Shown in pieces: positions 1 through 10,652 of a stretch of 51,961 nt of DNA. The translations under genes and the position numbers were made by a program. This DNA comes from an uncultured Chromatiaceae bacterium (GTDB taxonomy: Bacteria > Pseudomonadota > Gammaproteobacteria > Tenderiales > Tenderiaceae): the NCBI GenBank assembly GCA_947259785.1, contig CAMYNQ010000005.1:1-51961 (forward strand). The letters are read 5' to 3'. The first letter of the stretch is position 1; the number at the start of each line of letters is the position of its first letter. Under the pieces are notes generated by a model. It saw only the letters and a program-made list of their open reading frames with translations. It did not search any database and was not told where the DNA came from.

Positions 1-2
1 TT

Positions 3-77
3 TACCTTGCCAAGGCTAACTTCATAGCTAAAAGTGAAAACAATGCCATTTATACCAGGCTAAATAACGACCTGTAA
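3..77 (+). CDS. Possible C-terminal end of an unidentified gene entering from the left edge
   Basis: Frame 3 on the plus strand is open from the window edge to a TAA at 75-77 and would encode a 24-residue tail ending in TRLNNDL. It would converge tail to tail with the small minus-strand gene that ends at 86, which is a normal arrangement. The stretch is too short to identify or to exclude chance, so this is only a candidate partial CDS. Confidence 0.2.
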   Translation, partial: YLAKANFIAKSENNAIYTRLNNDL

Positions 78-85
78 GGCTGAGA

Positions 86-262
86 CTAATCTAGATTCAA
101 CAAATCATCATAATCATCACCCAGCTGCTGACGCAGCATTGCTTGCTCTTTACGTTGTTCCAGTTTTCGTCGTGCTTCCAAGCGTCGCTGACTTAGATTC
201 TTCTTACCTTCAGTACTGCCTTCTTCTGGAATATCATCATTCATATCCACATCATCACACAT
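86..262 (-). CDS. Small charged hypothetical protein (58 aa)
   Basis: This ORF is below the cut-off of the ORF track. It starts at an ATG preceded by an AGGAG motif at good spacing and runs 58 residues. The N-terminal third is acidic (CDDVDMNDDIPEEG), the middle is basic and helical (SQRRLEARRKLEQRKEQ), and the end is acidic again (GDDYDDLLNLD). The arrangement of an Arg/Lys-rich helix followed by a D/Y-rich tail resembles the small PA3496-type proteins found across gammaproteobacteria, but that is from memory of the family's look, not an alignment. There is no signal peptide or membrane segment, so it is probably cytoplasmic. It lies downstream of groEL on the same strand, beyond the groEL terminator. 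Function unknown. Confidence 0.6.
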   Translation of the reverse strand: MCDDVDMNDDIPEEGSTEGKKNLSQRRLEARRKLEQRKEQAMLRQQLGDDYDDLLNLD

Positions 263-402
263 ACTTCACTCCTGCATTTTTACCGTGAAATAAAACAAAA
301 ACATTGATGACAAACTCACATCAAACACCATTCATGTCGGCGGCATTCTATATACAAAAATGATTTTTTCAAGCTTGAAAAACAAACTATTTTTTGCGCC
401 AT

Positions 403-431
403 AAAAAAAGCCCTACCGTTGCCGGCAGGAC
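403..431 (-). terminator. Rho-independent terminator of groESL
   Basis: Read on the minus strand, a 9-bp stem (GTCCTGCCG / CGGTAGGGC, with two G-T wobbles) closes a four-base GCAA loop and is followed by a run of seven T. It sits about 30 bases beyond the groEL stop codon. Confidence 0.85.
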
Positions 432-459
432 TCTTTTATAACAGCGTTTGGGCTGATGG

Positions 460-2103
<1,644 letters not shown>

Positions 2104-2130
2104 TTATATCCTCTAAAAATTTCAGAAGTC

Positions 2131-2418
2131 TTATTCAACTACGGCGAAGAGATCGTCTTCGCGCATAACCAGGTAATCCTCACCTTCGATCGAGACTTCG
2201 GCGCCGGCAAACTTACCGAACAAAACCTTGTCGCCGGTTTTAACATCCAGAGCTGCCTTGTCGCCGTTGTCCAGCACACGCCCCGCACCCGCAGCGACAA
2301 TCGCACCCATCAAGGGTTTCTCCTGCGCAGAACCAGGCAGCACAATGCCACCAGCACTCTTCTCATCACTGCCCAGGCGTTTGACCACCACACGATCATG
2401 CAAAGGGCGAATATTCAC
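2131..2418 (-). CDS. groES: 10 kDa co-chaperonin GroES
   Basis: GroES is the heptameric lid that caps GroEL. The 95-residue product begins MNIRPLHDRVVVKR and keeps the mobile-loop region (SAGGIVLPGSAQEKP) that docks on GroEL. The start codon is GTG rather than ATG. It is chosen because an AGGAGG lies eight bases upstream and the family N-terminus is matched exactly; a nearby ATG is out of frame and too close to the AGGAGG. It is the first gene of the groESL operon. Confidence 0.99.
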   Translation of the reverse strand: MNIRPLHDRVVVKRLGSDEKSAGGIVLPGSAQEKPLMGAIVAAGAGRVLDNGDKAALDVKTGDKVLFGKFAGAEVSIEGEDYLVMREDDLFAVVE

Positions 2419-2476
2419 AACACATTCCTCCTGAGAAACATAACTTATTGATTGAACAATTTAATTAATAATCTGG

Positions 2477-2494
2477 CCCTTCTCGGAGGAAGGG
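2477..2494 (-). promoter_or_regulatory. Stem-loop in the groES 5' leader
   Basis: The minus-strand leader contains CCCTTC-CTCCGA-GAAGGG, a 6-bp perfect stem with a six-base loop, a few bases inside the start of transcription predicted from the sigma-32 promoter. It could stabilise the mRNA 5' end. It lies well upstream of the ribosome binding site, so a direct thermosensor role is less likely. Confidence 0.45.
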
Positions 2495-2505
2495 ATCGGA
2501 CTGTT

Positions 2506-2534
2506 ATATTGGGTTAACATGACTGCGTTTCAAG
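2506..2534 (-). promoter_or_regulatory. Sigma-32-type heat-shock promoter of groESL
   Basis: On the minus strand CTTGAA (-35) and CCCAATAT (-10) are separated by 15 bases, close to the sigma-32 consensus CTTGAA / CCCCATNT. The leader to the groES GTG would be about 80 bases. I saw no CIRCE inverted repeat, so RpoH control is the better explanation. Confidence 0.75.
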
Positions 2535-2660
2535 GGGACACATCATTTTTTTAATGAGACTGTCCGCCCCTTCGCCAAGCCAGCAGCAACGACTCCCAGC
2601 AGACAGCGCTGCTTCAGTGGATTTTTAGAGATACCCTTAAGACGACAAATGCGGCTCTAG

Positions 2661-2689
2661 AAAACCTGCCCCCGCCCTTGCAGCGGGGG
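2661..2689 (-). terminator. Probable terminator of glgP
   Basis: A very GC-rich stem (CCCCCGC / GCGGGGG around TGCAAGG) lies just past the glgP stop. Only a short TTTT follows, after CAGG, so termination may be partial. Confidence 0.55.
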
Positions 2690-2703
2690 GGACGCTTCAA
2701 AAT

Positions 2704-5205
2704 TTAACTATCTACACTAACCGGCGTTAGTTTCCAGATTTCACTATTGTATTCCCGCATAGTTCTATCAGTCGAAAACTTACCACTACAGGCTGCATTC
2801 ATGATACTCATTCGCACCCAGCGATCCTGATCCAGATAGGCTTCTGCAGCAGACTTCTGTGCATCGATGAAATCGCGAAAATCTGCCGCCACCAACCATG
2901 GGTCATGCGGATTACAAATTGAATTGATAATATTATCAAACAGGCCAAGTTCGAACTGATTGAAATGGCCACAACTAAGCAGCTTCATCACCCGGCTTAA
3001 ATCTTCGTCTGCGGCAATAATGGCACTTGGGTCATAGTGTCCACGTGTCTGCGCCACTTCCTCAGCGGTCAAACCAAACAGGAAAAAGTTTTCATCGCCG
3101 ACTTCTTCACGAATTTCTATATTTGCACCATCAAGAGTGCCGATGGTGACAGCACCATTCATCATGAATTTCATATTACCGGTACCGGAAGCCTCTTTAC
3201 CGGCGGTAGAAATCTGCTCAGACAAATCTGTACCCGGGCAGATAAGCTCCATCGCGGTGACACAATAGTTGGGCAAAAAGGCAACCTTGAGTAAATCACC
3301 AACGGCAGGATCATTATTAACCATGAAGGCAACATTATTGACCAGCTTGATAATGTCTTTTGCAATGGCATAACCCGGTGCCGCTTTACCACCGATCAAC
3401 ACACAACGTGGTGTCCAGTTATCCGTATCACCGCGTTTGATTCGATCATAGAGATGAATTACATGCAGGATGTTCAGCAGCTGACGCTTGTATTCATGAA
3501 TACGTTTGACCTGCACATCAAATATCGCCTCGGTCTTAAAGACAACACCACACTCTTCTTCAACCAAATTCGCCAGACGTTGCTTGTTAGCCTGCTTGAC
3601 TTTGCGCCACTGTTTACGAAAGCCAGCTTTATCCGCATAAGGTTTAAGCTTTTGCAGGTGCTCCAGTTCTGTCACCCAGTCATCACCAATAGTGTCACTA
3701 ATCAGCTGACTCTGTTGTGGATTACACCAAGCCAACCAACGACGCTGAGTCACACCATTGGTCTTGTTATTAAACTTGTGTGGCCATAGTTCATAAAAAT
3801 CATGAAACAGGCCTGCTTTTAACAATTCAGAATGCAGCTCGGCCACACCATTGATGGAGTAACTGCCGACAATGGCCAGATAGGCCATACGCACCTGTGG
3901 TTCACCACCTTCTTCGATAATCGACATCCGTGCCAGACGATCTGTGTCACCCGGCCAGTGCTGTGCCACCTCACCCAGAAAGCGGGCATTGATCTCGTAA
4001 ATGATTTCCAACAGGCGCGGCAACAACTGAGCAAACATCCGCACCGGCCAGCGTTCCAGTGCCTCGGGCAACAAGGTGTGATTGGTATAGGCCATGGTGC
4101 TGGAGGTAATCGACCAGGCGTCTTTCCAACCCAGGCAGTGATCATCCATCAGCTGACGCATCAACTCAGCGATGGCAATCGTCGGATGCGTATCATTGAG
4201 CTGGAAGCAGTTCTTTTCAGCAAAGCTACTAAAATCCAAACCATGGTCACGAATCCAGCGACGAAATACATCGCTCAGAGAAGAGGCGGCAAGAAAGTAT
4301 TGCTGCTTCAGGCGCAGCTCTTTACCGTTTTCACTGGCATCGTTGGGATAGAGCACCATGGAAATATGCTCAGCACCATTTTTGTTGGCAACCGACTCGG
4401 TGTAATCACCGGCGTTGAACTCATCAAGATTAAATTCATCGGTGGCGGCTGCGCTCCACAGACGTAAGGTATTGACGGTGCCGTTGCGGTAACCCGGCAC
4501 AGGCACATCGTAAGGTACGGCCAGCACATCCTGGGTATCTACCCAACGCGAACGAGTAACACCGTCAACATCGCGATACAGCTCAGTACGACCACCAAAA
4601 TGTATGCGCTGGGTAAATTCAGGTCGTTCCAATTCCCAAGGATTGCCGTTACGCAGCCAGTGATCCGGCTCTTCAACCTGATGACCATTTTCGATATGCT
4701 GCCTGAACATGCCATATTCGTAGCGAATGCCGTAACCAATCACCGGTAACTGCAGGGTGGCGCAACTATCGAGAAAACAGGCCGCCAGACGCCCCAGACC
4801 GCCATTACCCAAACCGGCATCGTGCTCGGCCTCAGCCACCTCTTCCAGCTCAATGCCGTAACGTTCCAAAGCCGCAGTTGCTTCATCGTTAACACCCAAA
4901 TTCAACATGGCATTACCCAGAGCACGGCCCATCAAAAACTCCAAGGACATGTAATGGGCGCGCCTGCTGTCAGTTTCCTGATAGACATAACGGGTGTTCT
5001 TCCAGCGCTCCATCAAACGGTCACGTAACACCAAGGCCAGCGCGGTATAGGGGTAATGAGTCGACATGCAAAACCTGTCACGCCCCAAAGTAGTGCTAAA
5101 GTGACGACGAAAATCCTCGGCCAGATCTGCTGTTTTCATACCCAGCGTAGGCACTTCAGTCAGCTCAGGATGAGGCTGGCTGTTTTTTAGGGGTTTAAAA
5201 ATCAT
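2704..5205 (-). CDS. glgP: Glycogen/starch/alpha-glucan phosphorylase
   Basis: This cytoplasmic GT35 enzyme releases glucose 1-phosphate from alpha-1,4-glucans using pyridoxal phosphate. The 833-residue length is normal. The PLP-lysine signature EASGTGNMKFMMNGA is present with the Schiff-base lysine at about residue 679. The N-terminal YMSLEFLMGRALGNAM and the central NDTHPTIAIAELMR blocks are also typical. The ATG is followed by a short N-terminal extension before the family's conserved region. It is a single-gene unit, divergent from the MoxR operon, and no other glycogen genes are in the window. Confidence 0.98.
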   Translation of the reverse strand: MIFKPLKNSQPHPELTEVPTLGMKTADLAEDFRRHFSTTLGRDRFCMSTHYPYTALALVLRDRLMERWKNTRYVYQETDSRRAHYMSLEFLMGRALGNAMLNLGVNDEATAALERYGIELEEVAEAEHDAGLGNGGLGRLAACFLDSCATLQLPVIGYGIRYEYGMFRQHIENGHQVEEPDHWLRNGNPWELERPEFTQRIHFGGRTELYRDVDGVTRSRWVDTQDVLAVPYDVPVPGYRNGTVNTLRLWSAAATDEFNLDEFNAGDYTESVANKNGAEHISMVLYPNDASENGKELRLKQQYFLAASSLSDVFRRWIRDHGLDFSSFAEKNCFQLNDTHPTIAIAELMRQLMDDHCLGWKDAWSITSSTMAYTNHTLLPEALERWPVRMFAQLLPRLLEIIYEINARFLGEVAQHWPGDTDRLARMSIIEEGGEPQVRMAYLAIVGSYSINGVAELHSELLKAGLFHDFYELWPHKFNNKTNGVTQRRWLAWCNPQQSQLISDTIGDDWVTELEHLQKLKPYADKAGFRKQWRKVKQANKQRLANLVEEECGVVFKTEAIFDVQVKRIHEYKRQLLNILHVIHLYDRIKRGDTDNWTPRCVLIGGKAAPGYAIAKDIIKLVNNVAFMVNNDPAVGDLLKVAFLPNYCVTAMELICPGTDLSEQISTAGKEASGTGNMKFMMNGAVTIGTLDGANIEIREEVGDENFFLFGLTAEEVAQTRGHYDPSAIIAADEDLSRVMKLLSCGHFNQFELGLFDNIINSICNPHDPWLVAADFRDFIDAQKSAAEAYLDQDRWVRMSIMNAACSGKFSTDRTMREYNSEIWKLTPVSVDS

Positions 5206-5317
5206 GGCAATAACTCACGGTTGGTCAATTCAAAACAGTTGGTTGCAGTTTTAGTGCCACTTTAAAGCCAACAACAACCTGCTGTCGTGTTAGATTGATA
5301 AAAAATTGCAGGGCGCG

Positions 5318-5323
5318 ATTATA
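5318..5323 (-). promoter_or_regulatory. Candidate -10 box for glgP
   Basis: The minus strand carries a perfect TATAAT about 115 bases upstream of the glgP ATG. No good -35 is found at 16-18 bases; the nearest candidate, TTGGGT, is 19 bases away. The call rests on the -10 alone. Confidence 0.3.
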
Positions 5324-5387
5324 CTCCTAAACCATGAAACCGACCCAATTTTCTGTGAACCAAAAAAACACTCACTAGTCATACTTG

Positions 5388-5404
5388 GCAGCAAGGCTTG
5401 CTGC
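5388..5404. repeat. 8-bp inverted repeat upstream of the MoxR operon
   Basis: GCAGCAAG-G-CTTGCTGC is a perfect dyad with a one-base centre, in the divergent region between glgP and the MoxR operon and about 60 bases before the MoxR ATG. The tight centre suits a protein-binding operator better than an RNA hairpin. The regulator is unknown. Confidence 0.4.
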
Positions 5405-5461
5405 TTTGATTGCGGTTGGTAAAATCAACAACATTGAAATAACAGCGGTTAAAGGTTGTCC

Positions 5462-6421
5462 ATGTCATATCAAAAAGAAATACAGCTACTCAAACAACAC
5501 ATAAGTCAACAAATCATCGGCCAAGAAACCCTGGTCGATCGCATGCTCATCGCCTTGCTCTGTGACGGCCACCTGCTGGTGGAGGGAGCACCCGGCCTGG
5601 CCAAGACCCGCGCCATCAAAAGTCTCAGCGAATCCATTGAAGGCGACTTTCACCGCGTCCAGTTCACCCCTGACCTGCTGCCCGCCGACCTGACCGGCAC
5701 CGAGATATTTCGACCGCAAGACGGCAGTTTTGAGTTTCAGGCCGGACCACTATTCCACAACCTAATCCTCGCTGACGAGATCAACCGCGCCCCGGCTAAG
5801 GTGCAGTCGGCTTTATTAGAAGCCATGGCCGAACGACAAATCACCGTCGGCGCCGTGACCCACAAACTGCCCGATCTATTTTTGGTGATGGCGACCCAAA
5901 ACCCAATCGAGCAAGAAGGCACCTACCCCCTGCCCGAAGCGCAGCTAGATAGATTTTTATTGCATGTCTTTATTGACTATCCCGAGGCCGAGGCCGAACG
6001 CCAGATTCTGCAAATGGTGCGCAACGAGGCCCAGACAAGTGCTAGCAGTGCCACCACCATGATCACCCAGGAAGCCCTGTTCGGCGCCCGCAATGAGGTG
6101 CTGCAAATCCACATGGCCGACAACCTGGAAGAATACCTGCTACAGCTCATCCTGACGACGCGCAAACCGACAGGCCATAGTGCCGAGCTGGCGCAGTGGA
6201 TTGAATACGGTGCCAGCCCACGCGCCACCATTGCCCTTGACCGCACCGCCCGTGCCCATGCCTGGTTACAGGGACGCGACTATGTCGCACCGGAAGATAT
6301 TCAGGCCATGGCCCACGATGTCTTGCGCCATCGCATCATTCTCAGCTATGAGGCCGAGGCCAATGGCATCACTGCCGACAAATTCATTAACGAGCTAATT
6401 CATACCGTCGCTGTTCCATGA
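5462..6421 (+). CDS. MoxR family AAA+ ATPase
   Basis: MoxR ATPases are cytoplasmic chaperone-like AAA+ proteins that act with von Willebrand A proteins. The product has Walker A GAPGLAKT (residues 42-49), a Walker B/sensor block LADEINRAPAKVQSALLEAM, and the MATQNPIEQEGTYPLPEAQLDRF motif diagnostic of the family. The ORF track starts at a TTG (5456); I prefer the ATG at 5462, giving 319 residues, because an AGG lies at proper spacing. It is the first gene of a six-gene operon and overlaps the next gene by ATGA, so translation is probably coupled. Confidence 0.95.
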   Translation: MSYQKEIQLLKQHISQQIIGQETLVDRMLIALLCDGHLLVEGAPGLAKTRAIKSLSESIEGDFHRVQFTPDLLPADLTGTEIFRPQDGSFEFQAGPLFHNLILADEINRAPAKVQSALLEAMAERQITVGAVTHKLPDLFLVMATQNPIEQEGTYPLPEAQLDRFLLHVFIDYPEAEAERQILQMVRNEAQTSASSATTMITQEALFGARNEVLQIHMADNLEEYLLQLILTTRKPTGHSAELAQWIEYGASPRATIALDRTARAHAWLQGRDYVAPEDIQAMAHDVLRHRIILSYEAEANGITADKFINELIHTVAVP

Positions 6422-7383
6422 GCCTGTTCGATCGCCGCACAAAGCCCATTGACCTCAAGTCTGTCGATAGCGTTGCCGATGGCGACAACCTGGTGCATGT
6501 TTCTCCGGCAACGCTGATTGCCCTGCGCGGCGCTGGAGAAGGTCTTGCACTCAAGGCCAGCCGCATCGCTGCACGCCAGAGCGGCAACTACCTGTCGCGT
6601 TTCAAGGGCCGTGGCATGGAGTTTGACGAGGCCCGCCTATATCAACCGGGTGACGATGTCCGCACACTCGATTGGCGCGTCACTGCCCGCACCGGCAAGC
6701 CTCACACCAAACTATTTCGTGAAGAACGCGAACGGGCGGTACTGACCTGGGTCGACATGCGCCCAACCATGTTCTTTGCCACCCGCGGTGCCTTCAAGTC
6801 AGTGATCGCCGCCCGTGCTGCCGCCCTGATTGCCTGGAGCGCCAACCAGCAAGGCGATCGCCTCGGCAGTTTGATCTTCAATGCTGACAACCATCATGAA
6901 CTGCGGCCCAAACGCGGCAAGTCGGCGGTGCTGCAACTGCTGCAACAATTAAGCGCCGCCTCCCACTGGCACAGCCAACACAACGAACAAGAGCCCGATG
7001 CCAACAATGCCCTGGCCCGCCTGCGCCGTGTCGCCAAACCCGGTAGCCTGATCTTTCTGATCAGCGACTTTCGCAATCTGGGACCACAGGCCGAGTCACA
7101 CCTGGCACAGTTATCACGCCACAATGACGTGGTGTTATTGCATATCCACGACCCGCTGGAACAAGCACTGCCTCAACGCGGCCAGTACCGCGTTGCCTGG
7201 GGACAACGCAGTAATGTATTTAGCAGTGGCAACAAGTCAGCACAAAGCAATTATCAACAGCAGTTCGAGCAACACTGCCAACAACTGCAACAGCTGAGTC
7301 GCTTTCCCGGCATTCACTACCTCAGCTGCTGCACCAGTGATGATGTGCTGCAATGCCTGCAACAGGGTTTAAGAAGACGATGA
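6418..7383 (+). CDS. DUF58 domain-containing protein
   Basis: The 321-residue product carries the DUF58 core motif (FDEARLYQPGDDVRTLDWRVTARTG, residues about 63-87) followed by a von Willebrand-like fold with LTWVDMRPTMFF and LIFLISDFRN segments. DUF58 proteins are standard partners of MoxR ATPases; their biochemical role is unsettled. There is no convincing signal peptide or membrane helix, so it is probably cytoplasmic. It overlaps both neighbours by four bases (ATGA), indicating tight co-expression in fixed ratio. Confidence 0.93.
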   Translation: MSLFDRRTKPIDLKSVDSVADGDNLVHVSPATLIALRGAGEGLALKASRIAARQSGNYLSRFKGRGMEFDEARLYQPGDDVRTLDWRVTARTGKPHTKLFREERERAVLTWVDMRPTMFFATRGAFKSVIAARAAALIAWSANQQGDRLGSLIFNADNHHELRPKRGKSAVLQLLQQLSAASHWHSQHNEQEPDANNALARLRRVAKPGSLIFLISDFRNLGPQAESHLAQLSRHNDVVLLHIHDPLEQALPQRGQYRVAWGQRSNVFSSGNKSAQSNYQQQFEQHCQQLQQLSRFPGIHYLSCCTSDDVLQCLQQGLRRR

Positions 7384-7868
7384 ACCCCGAGTTAGATCAA
7401 GCACTGCCCCTGCGCGACATTCATCTACCCGAAGCAGTCAGCTGGTGGCCCTTAGCCATCGGTTGGTGGCTGTTGTTAGCCTTGCTGATTTTACTGCCAA
7501 TCATTATCTGGGCCATACAAAAACTCATCGCCCGGCGACGACTGCGCAAACTGGCCTTGGCAGAACTAAGCAGCATTGAAGCCAACTTTGGCCAACATCA
7601 AAACAGCCAACAATTGGTCAGTGAAATCTCCATCCTGCTACGCCGCACTTGCATCAGTCGTTTTCCACGCAGCGATGTTGCCGGGCTAAGTGGTAAGGCA
7701 TGGATCCACTTTTTAAATTCACAGGCCAACAGCTTTGATGCAGAAACCAGTCAGGCACTCATTAGTGGCCCGTTTCAAAAACAGTGTGACATCGATGACC
7801 AGGCCTTGATCAACGCCTGTCGCCACTGGGTTGAACAACTACAAGCCGCCAAAGGAACACAACCATGA
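7380..7868 (+). CDS. DUF4381 domain-containing membrane protein
   Basis: The chosen ATG at 7380 overlaps the DUF58 stop as ATGA and gives 162 residues; the longer ORF-track start at 7353 lies inside DUF58 and is unlikely. After a short N-terminus (LPLRDIHLPEAVSWWPLAIGWW) comes one transmembrane helix (LLLALLILLPIIIWAI), then a basic cytoplasmic helical domain. The LRDIHLP and W-rich lead-in is typical of DUF4381 proteins between DUF58 and BatA genes. It presumably anchors the MoxR/DUF58 pair to the membrane VWA proteins, but this is inference from context. Confidence 0.88.
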   Translation: MNPELDQALPLRDIHLPEAVSWWPLAIGWWLLLALLILLPIIIWAIQKLIARRRLRKLALAELSSIEANFGQHQNSQQLVSEISILLRRTCISRFPRSDVAGLSGKAWIHFLNSQANSFDAETSQALISGPFQKQCDIDDQALINACRHWVEQLQAAKGTQP

Positions 7869-8875
7869 TTCAGTTCGAATGGTTATGGGCCTTTGCCGCC
7901 TTACCCCTACCCCTGCTATTGCGTTTTATCCTACCGGCAGCCAAGAGCCGACAAGACGCCGCCCTGCGTGTACCCTTCATCGAAGATTTCCAGGGCATCA
8001 GTACCACCATGGTTGCCAGCAAACAAAGACGCTGGCCATTGCTGCTGGCAAGTCTGGCCTGGCTTTGCCTAGTCGTTGCCGCAGCACGACCACAATGGAT
8101 CGGTGAACCGATTGAACTGCCCACCTCAGGCCGCGACCTAATGCTGGCCGTGGATCTGTCCGGTAGCATGGATACCCGCGATTTCCAGATCAAAGGTGAG
8201 ATGGTTAATCGACTACAAGCCACCCAGGTGATCGCCGGTGAATTCATCAAGCGTCGTGTTGGCGATCGAGTTGGTCTAATCCTGTTTGGCGAACAGGCCT
8301 ACCTGCAAACACCGCTGACCTTTGATCGCGACACGGTCCGCATCCTGCTCTACGAAGCGGCCATCGGTCTGGCCGGAAAGGCCACCGCCATTGGTGATGC
8401 CATCGGCCTGATGGTGAAACGACTGGCCGATGAAGAGGAGATCCAACAGGTGATGATTCTGCTCACCGATGGCGCCAACACCGCCGGCGAAGTGGCACCG
8501 GTCAAAGCCGCCGAACTGGCCGCAGGGAAAGGCCTGAAGATCTACACCATTGGCATCGGTGCTGACGAGATGCTGGTGCGTAGTTTGTTTGGCACCCAGC
8601 GCGTCAATCCATCCGCCGACCTGGATGAAAATACCCTCACCGCTATCGCCGAAAAAACCGGTGGCAAATATTTCCGCGCCCGTGACAGCGAAGAGCTATT
8701 AAAAATCTACGACCTGATTGACAAACTGGAACCCACCGAACAAGAGGCCAAACTGTTTCGCCCCATGCGCGCACTGTATGTCTATCCCTTGGCTACGGCC
8801 ATGGCTCTGGCAAGCCTGTTGATACTGGCGCTAAGTTTTACGGGGCTGAAACAAGATGGGAGGCAACATGGATAG
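7865..8875 (+). CDS. batA: BatA-type von Willebrand factor A membrane protein
   Basis: The 336-residue protein has an N-terminal membrane region, a second helix around LLLASLAWLCLVVAAA, a VWA domain from about residue 90 and a C-terminal helix (YVYPLATAMALASLLILAL). The metal-ion-dependent adhesion site is intact: DLSGSMDTRD, a central threonine (QTPLTFDRDT) and LTDGANTAGE. The VWA domain should face the periplasm. The name follows the Bacteroides aerotolerance (Bat) proteins; no aerotolerance role is proven here. The ATG overlaps the DUF4381 stop. Confidence 0.93.
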   Translation: MIQFEWLWAFAALPLPLLLRFILPAAKSRQDAALRVPFIEDFQGISTTMVASKQRRWPLLLASLAWLCLVVAAARPQWIGEPIELPTSGRDLMLAVDLSGSMDTRDFQIKGEMVNRLQATQVIAGEFIKRRVGDRVGLILFGEQAYLQTPLTFDRDTVRILLYEAAIGLAGKATAIGDAIGLMVKRLADEEEIQQVMILLTDGANTAGEVAPVKAAELAAGKGLKIYTIGIGADEMLVRSLFGTQRVNPSADLDENTLTAIAEKTGGKYFRARDSEELLKIYDLIDKLEPTEQEAKLFRPMRALYVYPLATAMALASLLILALSFTGLKQDGRQHG

Positions 8876-10652
8876 TTGTCAGTTATTGCGACCGGACTGG
8901 TTATGGTTGTTGCTGCCCTTGGCGCTGTTAGTGTGGCTGCTAGGGCAGCGCCGCAGTCAGGCTGGCAGTTGGCGGTCAGTTTGTGATTCGCAACTGTTGC
9001 CCTACATTCTGCAAGGGCGTGAAGCCAAGGCCAGTCACTGGCCCTTGATTGTCACAGGCCTGGCGGGATTGTTGGCCATCATTGCCCTCAGCGGCCCGGT
9101 TTGCGAACAGCGCGAACAACCAGTATTTCGTGATCAATCAGCACTGGTCATTGCTCTCGACCTGTCACGTTCGATGGATGCCACCGACCTCAAACCCAAC
9201 CGACTGGTTCGCGCTCGACTGAAACTGATCGACATCCTCAAACAACGTAAAGAGGGCCAGACCGCCTTAATCGTCTATGCCGCCCAGGCCTTTACCGTCT
9301 CACCGCTGACCGATGACAGCGACACCATTATCGCGCTGGTCAGCAGCCTCGACAGCAACATGATGCCGCAGCAAGGCAGTGACAGCTCCATCGCCATTGC
9401 CCAGGCAGCACAACTGCTACAACAGGCCGGCGTACCCAAGGGTGACATCCTCTTGATCACCGACGGCATCAATGACAACAAGCTGCAAGCCACGCTGAAT
9501 GAGGCCAAAGCGTATCAACACCGAGTCTCAGTGCTGAGTGTCGGCACCCGCGAGGGCGCACCGATTGATCTGCGCGACGGCGGTTTTCTAAAAGACAGCA
9601 GCGGTGCCATTGTCATCCCCAAACTGAATGAAGCACCATTGCAACAGCTGGCCCAGCAAGCTAACGGCCGCTATCACCGCATTAGCGCCGCAGACAGCGA
9701 CATCAACTACCTGCTTGATATCGTCAGCGCCGAAGGTGAATCCAAAGAAGCGGTCAAAGGCCTGAATAGCGATCAGTGGCGTGAGGAAGGGCCATGGTTA
9801 TTGTTGCTATTGTTGCCGCTAGCGGCACTGGCATTTCGACGCGGTTATCTAGCCATTGTCGTGCTGCTGATCATACCAATGCCTGATGATGCCTACGCCA
9901 TGGATCTGCAACAACTGTGGCTCAACCAGAATCAACAAGCGCAACAACAACTACAACAAGGCAATGCGCAACAGGCCGCCGAATTATTTAACAATACAGA
10001 ATGGAAGGCTGCGGCCCACTATCGTGCCGGCCAATACCAACAAAGCATCGATGCCCTGCAAGGCATCAACAGCGCTGACGCACTCTATAACAAAGGCAAC
10101 GCCCTGGCGCGCTTAGGCAATATTCAAGAGGCCATCGCAGCCTATGAAGAAGCCCTGAAACTGCAACCCCAACATGAAGATGCTGAATACAACCTCAATT
10201 TATTAAAACAGCAGCAACCCGATCAGGGCGATGAAAAAGGTGACGAATCCAAACAGGATTCGCAAGGCGAAAATCCACAAAAGCAAGGTCAGGGCCAGCA
10301 AAGCGATCAATCGTCAGCTGAACAGCAACAAAACCAACCCGGTGATCAACAGCAACAATCTAATCAGCAGAATAGTGACGAACAACAGACACAACAACAA
10401 GCCGAGCAAGAGACTGAGCAGATCGAACCTGAACAACAGCAACAGGGCCAGCAACAAGATGGCGAAAATAATGAAGCTGAAGAACAGGCCAAGCCAAGTC
10501 AGGAATACAGCGAGACCTCAGAAGATGACATTGCTACCGAACAGTGGCTGCGGCGTATTCCCGATGACCCAGGCGGGCTGATGCGGCGCAAGTTTCAATA
10601 CCAATACCAACAACAATCTCAACAACGTAATAGTGAGATAGAACCATGGTAA
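8868..10652 (+). CDS. batB: BatB-type VWA and TPR protein with glutamine-rich tail
   Basis: I start at the ATG at 8868, five bases after GGGAGG, giving 594 residues and an 8-base overlap with batA; the track start at 8856 has no better signal. Order: two N-terminal membrane helices, a VWA domain with MIDAS residues DLSRSMDATD and LLITDGINDN, two further helices around residues 305-345 (GPWLLLLLLPLAALAF), a TPR region (ALYNKGNALARLGNIQEAIAAYEEALKLQP, about 405-435), then over 100 residues rich in Gln, Glu and Asp. The TPR plus low-complexity tail corresponds to what is a separate BatC-like protein elsewhere, so this looks like a BatB-BatC fusion, which is common in proteobacteria. Confidence 0.93.
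   Translation: MDSCQLLRPDWLWLLLPLALLVWLLGQRRSQAGSWRSVCDSQLLPYILQGREAKASHWPLIVTGLAGLLAIIALSGPVCEQREQPVFRDQSALVIALDLSRSMDATDLKPNRLVRARLKLIDILKQRKEGQTALIVYAAQAFTVSPLTDDSDTIIALVSSLDSNMMPQQGSDSSIAIAQAAQLLQQAGVPKGDILLITDGINDNKLQATLNEAKAYQHRVSVLSVGTREGAPIDLRDGGFLKDSSGAIVIPKLNEAPLQQLAQQANGRYHRISAADSDINYLLDIVSAEGESKEAVKGLNSDQWREEGPWLLLLLLPLAALAFRRGYLAIVVLLIIPMPDDAYAMDLQQLWLNQNQQAQQQLQQGNAQQAAELFNNTEWKAAAHYRAGQYQQSIDALQGINSADALYNKGNALARLGNIQEAIAAYEEALKLQPQHEDAEYNLNLLKQQQPDQGDEKGDESKQDSQGENPQKQGQGQQSDQSSAEQQQNQPGDQQQQSNQQNSDEQQTQQQAEQETEQIEPEQQQQGQQQDGENNEAEEQAKPSQEYSETSEDDIATEQWLRRIPDDPGGLMRRKFQYQYQQQSQQRNSEIEPW

Noticed and set aside
3832-4467. 211-aa plus-strand ORF opposite glgP
   Set aside because: Antisense shadow of a well-conserved gene, with no family features and no ribosome binding site.
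5385-5405. TGGCAGCAAGGCTTGCT upstream of the MoxR gene as a sigma-54 promoter
   Set aside because: GG and GC are 11 bases apart instead of 10; the sequence is better explained as part of the GCAGCAAG/CTTGCTGC dyad.
9900-10640. CAA/CAG-rich stretch in batB as a non-coding repeat
   Set aside because: It is in frame and encodes the Gln-rich tail normal for this protein type.
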